Of a stretch of 56,347 bases of DNA, positions 50,716 through 56,347 are shown piece by piece. The position numbers were made by a program, and so were the translations under genes. Positions within the stretch are counted from its first letter, which is position 1, and each line of letters begins with the position of its first letter. The notes beneath the pieces are model-generated. The model was not told the origin of the DNA. It worked only from the letters and a program-made list of their open reading frames with translations, and ran no database searches. The DNA is taken from assembly GCA_012719075.1 (NCBI GenBank), contig JAAYBB010000031.1:1-56347 (forward strand). The letters are read 5' to 3'. The DNA is from Clostridiales bacterium (GTDB taxonomy: Bacteria; Bacillota; Clostridia; Oscillospirales; Feifaniaceae).

Positions 50716-51573
50716 ATGCCGATACAAATTCCAACCCTTGACGACCGCAACTACGACCAGCTGTACAAAGAGACGGCCAGTGTGATTGCGCGGTACTTTC
50801 CCGACTACGCCGACATCGGCCCGGCCGATCCGGCGATGGCGCTGGACGAGCTGTTTTGCTATCTCTTCGACATGGCGGCCTATCAGCTCAACCGCATCAC
50901 GCCCGATACGCGGCACAACTTTGCGTCGCTGCTGGGCATTGCACCGGTGTACGGCCGCCCGCCCGAGGAGTCGCTGCAGCTGGCGCTGTCCAAGCTGTCG
51001 CGCACCGACCGCGCCATCACGCCGGGCGACATCGCGGCCATCGTCAGGCAGAGCTCGGCGGCCTGCTGCAGCGAGCCGGTCGAGCGGGTCTTTGTGCGGC
51101 CGGGCCGGCCGGTGCGCGTCTACGTGCTACAAAAGGGGGCCTTCAAGGCGGTCACTGCCAGGCACCGCGAGGACCTGCGGCGCATCTATGCCTGCCTGCG
51201 CGGCTGCAGCCCCATCGGCACGCGGTTTTTAGTCGAGCACACGCCCTGCCTGCAGGTCGACGTGTCGGCCGAGGTCGTCAAGCGCCGGGACTCCACCATC
51301 AACGGCGATACGCTGTCGAAGGCGATCCAGACGAAGATTGCCACCTTTTTGAGCCCGCTTGAGGGCGGAGACGCGGGGACGGGCTGGGAGCACGGCCGCG
51401 CGGTGACCCGCGGGGACCTCTACGGGCTGATCGAGGGCGTGCCCGGCGTCGACCATGTCAAATCGCTGCAGATCAAGGCGGCCAACGACGTGGCGTACAG
51501 CAATGCGGACCGGCTGACGCCCCCCGAGGGCGGGCTGATCGGCCCGACGTCGCCCTCGGTCACGCTGCGCTGA
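50716..51573 (+). CDS. eCIS second baseplate wedge protein (J-like)
   Basis: 285 residues. IPTLDDRNYDQLYKETASVI, DIGPADPAMALDELFCYLFD and LNRITPDTRHNFASLLGI parallel the start of the large J protein. ITPGDIAAIVRQSSAAC and LVEHTPCLQVDVSAEVV match the conserved J core. It is probably the partner wedge subunit, corresponding to the gp6/gp53-type heterotrimer. Confidence 0.82.
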   Translation: MPIQIPTLDDRNYDQLYKETASVIARYFPDYADIGPADPAMALDELFCYLFDMAAYQLNRITPDTRHNFASLLGIAPVYGRPPEESLQLALSKLSRTDRAITPGDIAAIVRQSSAACCSEPVERVFVRPGRPVRVYVLQKGAFKAVTARHREDLRRIYACLRGCSPIGTRFLVEHTPCLQVDVSAEVVKRRDSTINGDTLSKAIQTKIATFLSPLEGGDAGTGWEHGRAVTRGDLYGLIEGVPGVDHVKSLQIKAANDVAYSNADRLTPPEGGLIGPTSPSVTLR

Positions 51574-51589
51574 AGGGAGGAGGGGAGAG

Positions 51590-52711
51590 ATGGACAGGCG
51601 TCCGCGGCCAATCAACGACATTGACTTTTTAAACGAGCTGCCCGCCTTTTACGCCAGGGACGCGGGGGAGGGCGACGCGCTGTTTCGGCGCTTTCTCATG
51701 CCCTTTGAGGAGATGTTCGCCGGGCTGCAGGCCGCCATTGCCGGCGATGTGCTCACGCTCACCTACCGGGATTCCGGTGAGGCACCCGACGGGGCCGGGG
51801 CTGCCGGCTATCTGCTGCCGGTCGGGCTGTTTGACGCCGGTTGCCTCGGCTACCCCAAGAGCACCCCGGTCTTCATCCCCGGCGACCCCGACACCACGCT
51901 GCTGGCTGAGCCCATACCGGCAAACGGCGAAAACATCGCCGCGATCCGGGTCACCGACAGGGCCTTTCGCAGCCGCCTCAGGGAGGGCGACCGCCTTGTG
52001 GTGCGCACAGGCAGCGGCCTTGCGGGGCTGGCCTCGATCGGCGAAATGCCGCCGTCCGCCTTTAAAAACCTCGACGATCGGGCGTTTGCCTACCTGCAGT
52101 ACCTCGCCTCCTGGGTCGGCCTGCCGCTGCGCTCGGACAAGTCGGTCGGCTGGAACCGCCGCTTCCTGCGCGAGGCCGTGGCGCTGGACAACAACCCGGC
52201 CACGCTGCGCTCGACGCTGCCCGGCATCAAGGCGCTGCTGGACGCCTGGCACCACGAGGAGGCGGCGGCGCAGCGGACCGTCGTCACCGACCTGATCTCG
52301 CCCGAAAACGGCGTCGACACCGTCTTTTGCCTCGGCGGGAGCCGCATCGGCATCGACACGCTGCTGGGCGAGGGGGAGCCGGGCCACTTTGCGGTGTACC
52401 TCACGGCCGACCCCGACGACGTCTACATGCGCCAGCCCAAAAACCTGGACGCCATGGCGGCGGCGGCCGAACTGATGCTGAACCTCGAGCGGCCGGCCGG
52501 CACCGACTACAGGCTGCACATTCACGCCCACACCATGCGCCTTGCGCCAAATGCGCCGATTGCAGCCTACGGCGGCGCAAAGGGCGGCGCCGGGCCGGCG
52601 GATCAGGGTGGCGGGGCCGGGGAGGCGCCGCCGTCCGACGAGGCGCTTGCAGTCAAAGACACCAACACCTTTGCCCGCATCGGCGTCACGACGCTGCTCT
52701 GGGGCGATTGA
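51590..52711 (+). CDS. eCIS baseplate/tail protein with gpI-like domain (Pvc12-like)
   Basis: 373 residues. NELPAFYARDAGEGDALFRR to FEEMFAGLQAAI resembles the N-terminus of the phage tail protein I/TIGR02242 family. YLQYLASWVGLPLRSDKSVG followed by FLREAVALDNNPATLRSTLP and IKALLDAWHHEE is its core. Such proteins link wedge and fibre. The C-terminal end (about 330-360) is a flexible stretch rich in G/A. It lies after the wedge genes and before the fibre gene. Confidence 0.85.
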   Translation: MDRRPRPINDIDFLNELPAFYARDAGEGDALFRRFLMPFEEMFAGLQAAIAGDVLTLTYRDSGEAPDGAGAAGYLLPVGLFDAGCLGYPKSTPVFIPGDPDTTLLAEPIPANGENIAAIRVTDRAFRSRLREGDRLVVRTGSGLAGLASIGEMPPSAFKNLDDRAFAYLQYLASWVGLPLRSDKSVGWNRRFLREAVALDNNPATLRSTLPGIKALLDAWHHEEAAAQRTVVTDLISPENGVDTVFCLGGSRIGIDTLLGEGEPGHFAVYLTADPDDVYMRQPKNLDAMAAAAELMLNLERPAGTDYRLHIHAHTMRLAPNAPIAAYGGAKGGAGPADQGGGAGEAPPSDEALAVKDTNTFARIGVTTLLWGD

Positions 52712-52797
52712 GCTGCACAGGAGAACAGGGGGGCCGTTTCCGCGTCGGGGCCGCTTTTTGACACGACGATCGGTCACCACCAAAAGGAGGACATCGT

Positions 52798-54048
52798 ATG
52801 CCTGAAAAAAAGACGCTTGCAGAGGGGCTTTCGGAGAGGGTGAACACCGTCCGGAGCGGAGACGTCGCCGGATCGGCGGCTTCCGACGGCGAGGAGACCG
52901 GCGAAGTCGGGCGCTACTACACGCGGATGCAGTACCAGGAGCGGCAGTTCCTGCGCGCCGCCGACTTTCAGGACGAGCAGGCCTACCACATCGCCAAGCT
53001 GCGCGAGCACAACCGGACACTGCACACCTACGGCGTCTGCGAGGGGCTGGTGGTCGGCAAGTCCAGGTACATCCGCTGCGTCGAGGTCAGCGCCGGCTCG
53101 GCCAACGACAGGCTGGGAAACCCCATCCTGCTGACCGAGGCCGAAACGCTGGACCTGGGCTCGGCCTGCATCGGGGACAAGGCGTACCTGCAGGACCTCC
53201 TGCTCTACATGAGCTTTGGGGCGGTGAATGCCTCCGATCCGGCCTACAACGTGAACGAGGGCGGCTTTGCCGGCTGTACCCGCACGGTGGAAAAGCCGGT
53301 GTTCACGGTCTGCCCCGCCGACAGGCCCAGCCTCGACGTCAGGCAGCTGCTGCTCGCGACGGTCAGGCGCGATGCGGCGACCGGGGAGATCCTCTCCTGC
53401 GACTCCGCGCCCCTCGGGCGCCTTTCGGCCGGCGTGAAGATGAGCATGGACAGCGTGCCGGACCAGAGCATCGAGAGCCGCATGCTGGCCGACGGTGCCG
53501 TGGTCGCCGGCAAAATCAAGGACGGCAGCATCACGGCGGCCAAGCTCGCCGGCGGCGCCGTGACCAGAGAGAAAATCGCCGGTATGGCCGTGGGCACCGC
53601 GGAGCTTGCGGAGGAGGCTGTGACGGCGGCCAAACTCAAAAAGAACAGCATCACCTCGATGCAGCTGGCCAACGCCGCGGTGAACAGCGGTGCGCTCCAG
53701 AGCGCCGCCGTGACCACCGACAAGCTCGCAGACGGCGCGGTGACGTCCGCAAAGGTCAAGCACAGCCGGTCGGACTGGAGCGAGGCGACGATCAATGCGA
53801 ACAGCCGCATGAAATACATGCACACGCTTCGCACCGAAGAGGAGTTTTTGCAGCCGATGGCGCATGTGGTCTATCCGCTGGAGATGGGCATCGAGGCCTG
53901 CAATTGCAAGGGGACCGAGGCCAACAAGATCTATTGGTATGAGATCACCGAGCGGTCAGGCGGCGGCGCCGTCAATCGGATGACCTGCGTGGAAAACACC
54001 TGCGACAGGGCGGTCAAAGTCCGGGTGTTGAAATTCTTTTGGAAGTGA
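52798..54048 (+). CDS. eCIS tail fibre with decapeptide repeats
   Basis: 416 residues. AAGGAGG precedes ATG 52798. The N-terminal part (about 38-200) with YYTRMQYQERQFLRAADFQD and YHIAKLREHNRTLHTYGVCE is a baseplate-attachment domain seen in eCIS fibres. Residues 232-321 are nine 10-residue repeats of the type DGSITAAKLA, GGAVTREKIA and DGAVTSAKVK, which form a trimeric fibre shaft. The C-terminal 95 residues are a receptor-binding candidate with four cysteines (C363, C365, C395 and C400 by approximate count). It should decide target specificity. Confidence 0.85.
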   Translation: MPEKKTLAEGLSERVNTVRSGDVAGSAASDGEETGEVGRYYTRMQYQERQFLRAADFQDEQAYHIAKLREHNRTLHTYGVCEGLVVGKSRYIRCVEVSAGSANDRLGNPILLTEAETLDLGSACIGDKAYLQDLLLYMSFGAVNASDPAYNVNEGGFAGCTRTVEKPVFTVCPADRPSLDVRQLLLATVRRDAATGEILSCDSAPLGRLSAGVKMSMDSVPDQSIESRMLADGAVVAGKIKDGSITAAKLAGGAVTREKIAGMAVGTAELAEEAVTAAKLKKNSITSMQLANAAVNSGALQSAAVTTDKLADGAVTSAKVKHSRSDWSEATINANSRMKYMHTLRTEEEFLQPMAHVVYPLEMGIEACNCKGTEANKIYWYEITERSGGGAVNRMTCVENTCDRAVKVRVLKFFWK

Positions 54049-54069
54049 CAGGGAAGGGGGCAAAGCTCC

Positions 54070-54288
54070 GTGTTTACCCATGTGCTCTGCAGCAAAGACG
54101 GCACCATTTTTTCGGTCGGCCGCGGGGAGGCGCTGCCCAGTGAGTCCGAGGTGGACATCAACGTCCCCGAGGGCGGCTTTTTGATCGACCTTACCGACCA
54201 GGCGCCCTTTGATACGCTCGATCTGCTGGACATCCACAACGGATACAAGGCCAACCCCAGGACCAAGAAGCTGGTCAAGCTGAAATAG
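54070..54288 (+). CDS. Small conserved protein after the fibre gene
   Basis: 72 residues. GTG 54070 follows GGAAGGGGG; it is probably the last gene of the eCIS operon, 21 bases after the fibre stop. It reads VFTHVLCSKDGTIFSVGRGE and ends in PRTKKLVKLK. No known family is recognised. Small proteins at this place in tail operons are often fibre chaperones or fibre-associated parts. Confidence 0.6.
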   Translation: MFTHVLCSKDGTIFSVGRGEALPSESEVDINVPEGGFLIDLTDQAPFDTLDLLDIHNGYKANPRTKKLVKLK

Positions 54289-54362
54289 GCAGGGCCGGGC
54301 AGGGCGCCTCCTTCCGCGGTGGATTGGTGCGCGCCGGCGCGCCCGAACGGCTGAAAGGCGAA

Positions 54363-54386
54363 ACGCCCGGGCACAGGCCCGGGCGT
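54363..54386 (+). terminator. GC-rich hairpin after the eCIS operon
   Basis: 9-bp stem ACGCCCGGG/CCCGGGCGT with a 6-base loop, 75 bases after the last eCIS gene. No U-tract follows, so it is only a candidate terminator. A 14-base perfect palindrome (GCGCGCCGGCGCGC) lies at 54329-54342. Confidence 0.4.
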
Positions 54387-54566
54387 GCAATAGGACAACA
54401 GGCAGGGGAGATCGCCCCGCCCCGCGGTCTGCCAACAGGGTCGATTGGCGCGGCGGGGGCGGATGCCCTGCGCCCAAACGGCCGCCAAAGGCGCATTTGG
54501 CGGCTAAACGGTGCCAAAAGGCGGTTACAATGAGAATAGGCAGGCGTTAGCCTGCCCATCCCTTTG

Positions 54567-54709
54567 TAAAAACAAAAACCAGACCCTCCGCGACCGGCAA
54601 CTATGCCGGCGCGTCGCCCCACGGATCAACCGTGGGCTCGGGAGCCCGTGCGATGACAGGTGCGGGAACCGGGCCATGAACCCGGCCCGCAGCGCATCGA
54701 CACCGGCTT
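54567..54709 (-). ncRNA. Candidate structured non-coding RNA
   Basis: A minus-strand transcript of about 143 bases is predicted from a good promoter (54744-54716) to a U-rich end (54580-54567). It folds into several perfect hairpins: CGATG...TGCGGG with CCCGCA...CATCG enclosing GCCGGG/CCCGG; GGGCT-CCCG-AGCCC; CACGG-TTGAT-CCGTG; and CCGGCA-TAGT-TGCCGG. No good open frame lies on this strand. The size and multi-stem layout fit a housekeeping-type ncRNA such as the raiA-motif class, but I cannot confirm the family by eye. Confidence 0.5.
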
Positions 54710-54715
54710 TCAATC

Positions 54716-54744
54716 AACATAGCACAGCGGGAAGGATTTGTCAA
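54716..54744 (-). promoter_or_regulatory. Sigma-A promoter for the candidate ncRNA
   Basis: Reading the minus strand: TTGACA (54744-54739), 17-base spacer, TATGTT (54721-54716). The predicted start is near 54709. Confidence 0.7.
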
Positions 54745-54834
54745 TCGTCCCTAAAAATATCCTCATCGTATGGACGGCTTGTCAGCAAAACGGCGCAAAA
54801 TGCCCGGCGAATCGAAGAAGGGCGGTGGACAGGG

Positions 54835-55227
54835 GTGGGCAAGCAGACGGTCATGCTGGTGTTGTGCCGCAGGGTCATCGCCGACCTCCTCATCGAGGCC
54901 ATCAACAGGCGACCAAACATGCAGGCGTTTGGCTTGTACGACTACAAAAACGCGGGGGCCGCAGCGCTGTCCCGCCGACCCTACCTTGCGCTGGTGGAGA
55001 TCCCGGAGCGGCACGGCTCCCCCGCGCTGGACGCGCTGGAGGTGTGCGGTGAGATCTGCAGGGCGCGCCCCGGCTGCAAGATCGTGCTGCTGTGCCCCGA
55101 GCATGATCGGGAGAGCGTGGAGGTCTGCGTCGAGGAAAAAAGGCGGGGCGGGATCGAGGACTATTTTTTCTACGATTCCAGCGTGGACTACCTCGTGTCA
55201 AAGCTGGAGTCGCTGTGTCCGGTGTAA
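54835..55227 (+). CDS. Degenerate receiver-domain protein
   Basis: 130 residues from GTG 54835 (ATG 54853 is also possible; the ribosome site is weak). The alternating pattern VMLVLCRRVIADLLIEAINR, PYLALVEIPE, CKIVLLCPEH and IEDYFFYDSSVDYLVSKLES follows the beta/alpha order of CheY-like receivers. However, the N-terminal acidic pair is replaced by LCRR, the phosphoacceptor aspartate by E55, and the conserved lysine is missing. It would thus be a phosphorylation-independent or phosphomimetic signalling module. No output domain is attached. It starts about 550 bases after the eCIS operon. Confidence 0.6.
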   Translation: MGKQTVMLVLCRRVIADLLIEAINRRPNMQAFGLYDYKNAGAAALSRRPYLALVEIPERHGSPALDALEVCGEICRARPGCKIVLLCPEHDRESVEVCVEEKRRGGIEDYFFYDSSVDYLVSKLESLCPV

Positions 55228-55335
55228 GGGGGGAGTACCTGGCGGACCCGCAGTTCGGGCACAGAGCCGCCGATGGATACTGGCGCGGGGCGCCGCGGCA
55301 GGCGGCCCGCCGCCTTGGCCCCTCAACCGACGGGG

Positions 55336-56347
55336 TTAGCGGATGGGGGTGTAGCCGGTCTGTTCAACGAGAGACTGCCCCTCCTCCGACAGGATCCAGT
55401 CGATCAGCAGCTTGACGCTGCCCTCGGGCGGCCCGTTGGTCACCGCGTAAAAGCTGGCGGTAAAGGGGTAGCGTCCGTCGGCAATCGCCTCATTCGAGGG
55501 GTAGACGCCGTTGATCTTCAGCAGCTTTACCTCGGGGTTTGGATACATCGCAATGGCATAGTACCGGTAAGAGTACCCAAGCGCCGGCTGTACGCCGTTC
55601 CACGTGACAGACACCTGCTGCATCATACTGCCGGTGCCGAACAGGGCATTGTCGGGCAGCGGCTGCGGCCGCTGGATGGGCAGGCGGCCCATCATATTTT
55701 GCAGCCCCGTCTGGCTGCCGGAGCCCTCCGGCCGCTGGAAGACAATGATCCGGCCGCCCGCCGCCCAGCCAAGGGTTTTCCAGTGTGCCGTCTTGCCCGA
55801 ATAGATGTTTTTCAGCTGCTGGAGCGCAAGCCCGTCAAGGGGGTTTGAGTTGCCTGCGAGAAACACAAAGGCCTCCCGCCCAATCGGCGTGAACACCAGC
55901 TCGACGCCGGCGTCGCTTGCCGCCTGCCGCTGCTTTTCGGAGGGGCCGGCCACAAAGATGATGTCGCGCTCTCCCGCAATGATCGCACGGTAGGCGTTTG
56001 GCGTGTTGGTGCAGACCACCACATCGGCCGCACCGTCCTGCGGTGCATACGCGGCCCGCGCAAAGGCGGCATAGAGCGGATAGAGGGCCGTCGCCCCGTC
56101 CAGCGAGGGCAGGTCGCTGTGCAGGGTGAGCGACGCCGCCTGTGCCAGCGTCGCTGCCTGCGAGTCTTCTGAAAAGGGCGCGTAAAGCGTCAGGTCGGGC
56201 GAGGCCGAGCCCTGTGCGGATGTGTGGGCAAGGGGATACCAATTGCCGGTCACGGCGGGAATCAGCAGCAGCGCCCACAGCAGGGTCAGCCCCGACAGGG
56301 CAGTGGTTGAAGACCGGGCATTGCGGTGGCGCTTCCAAAGCAGCGCC
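55336..56347 (-). CDS. Phosphate-binding (PstS-like) protein, 5' end outside window
   Basis: About 337 residues; the frame is open to the end of the window. An N-terminal anchor helix (ALSGLTLLWALLLIPAVTG, encoded near 56300-56250) precedes a PBP-like domain. The order SLDGATALYPLYAAFARAAY, then VVCTNTPNAYRAIIAGERDI, NPLDGLALQQLKNIYSGKTA, RPEGSGSQTGLQNMM and the C-terminal LIDWILSEEGQSLVEQTGY is that of PstS-like proteins. The ligand could be phosphate or another oxyanion. The GTG at 56253 lies inside the anchor helix and is not the real start. Confidence 0.85.
   Translation of the reverse strand, partial: ALLWKRHRNARSSTTALSGLTLLWALLLIPAVTGNWYPLAHTSAQGSASPDLTLYAPFSEDSQAATLAQAASLTLHSDLPSLDGATALYPLYAAFARAAYAPQDGAADVVVCTNTPNAYRAIIAGERDIIFVAGPSEKQRQAASDAGVELVFTPIGREAFVFLAGNSNPLDGLALQQLKNIYSGKTAHWKTLGWAAGGRIIVFQRPEGSGSQTGLQNMMGRLPIQRPQPLPDNALFGTGSMMQQVSVTWNGVQPALGYSYRYYAIAMYPNPEVKLLKINGVYPSNEAIADGRYPFTASFYAVTNGPPEGSVKLLIDWILSEEGQSLVEQTGYTPIR

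Noticed and set aside
52735-52797. Promoter or terminator before the fibre gene (TTTTTGACA stretch)
   Set aside because: TTGACA is present but no -10 follows at 16-18 bases, and the GC words nearby are direct, not inverted, repeats.
38907-54288. R-type tailocin or defective prophage
   Set aside because: The DUF4255 cap, LysM protein and PAAR-like tip are eCIS hallmarks, and no lysis, integrase, head or repressor genes are present.
54511-54834. Upstream extension of the receiver-like frame through the ncRNA region
   Set aside because: The extension is antisense to hairpins with a minus-strand promoter and shows no protein family; the receiver fold begins only after 54835.

Overview
This is a GC-rich chromosomal window from an anaerobic Gram-positive bacterium, most likely Clostridia (Firmicutes). 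The supports are strong AGGAGG ribosome sites, sigma-A promoters, a T-box leader, an S-layer (SLH) protein, a Gram-positive type IV pilus locus and molybdenum-hydroxylase genes. No rRNA, tRNA or CRISPR array was seen. I cannot name the genus.

Layout. (1) 1-12988: a type IV pilus operon: the end of pilC, four prepilins, a pilM-pilN fusion, a pilO-like gene, a PilX-like beta-helix protein and a 1646-residue secreted protein, closed by a strong terminator. (2) 13157-16228: an FAD/Rieske oxidoreductase overlapping a tocopherol-cyclase-like gene, then a short-chain dehydrogenase broken by one extra G in a G7 tract. (3) 16322-19956, minus strand: a three-subunit xanthine-dehydrogenase-type molybdenum hydroxylase. 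(4) 20093-26581: a ferritin-like protein, MscL, an SLH protein and an AraC-type regulator. (5) 26739-33613: a T-box leader with a phenylalanine specifier ahead of an ABC transporter, a PLP decarboxylase, an XdhC-family maturation protein and a GltD-like flavoprotein. (6) 33865-38351: a 7TM sensor, a histidine kinase and a LuxR-type response regulator. (7) 38907-54288: a compact extracellular contractile injection system (eCIS): cap, sheath, tube, tail-assembly chaperone, repeat protein, LysM protein, hub, spike, PAAR-like tip, gp25, two baseplate J-type proteins, gpI-like protein and fibre. (8) 54289-56347: a structured-RNA candidate, a degenerate receiver protein and a partial phosphate-binding-type protein.

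Most notable observations. First, two copies (22216-22415 and 38480-38676, opposite strands) of a ~200-bp structured element have each inserted at a Rho-independent terminator, and each is bracketed by a duplicate of that terminator's own, locus-specific stem-loop. Second, the eCIS tail-assembly chaperone gene ends with a perfectly phased slippery heptamer (A AAC CCT) leading into a -1 frame that encodes a DUF6760-like small protein, just like the G/GT arrangement of phage tails. Third, the next gene, in the usual phage tape-measure position, carries nine near-identical 41-residue repeats, while no classical eCIS tape measure or AAA+ ATPase is visible. Together these suggest a reduced eCIS with a phage-like chaperone/tape-measure module whose length could change by repeat copy number.
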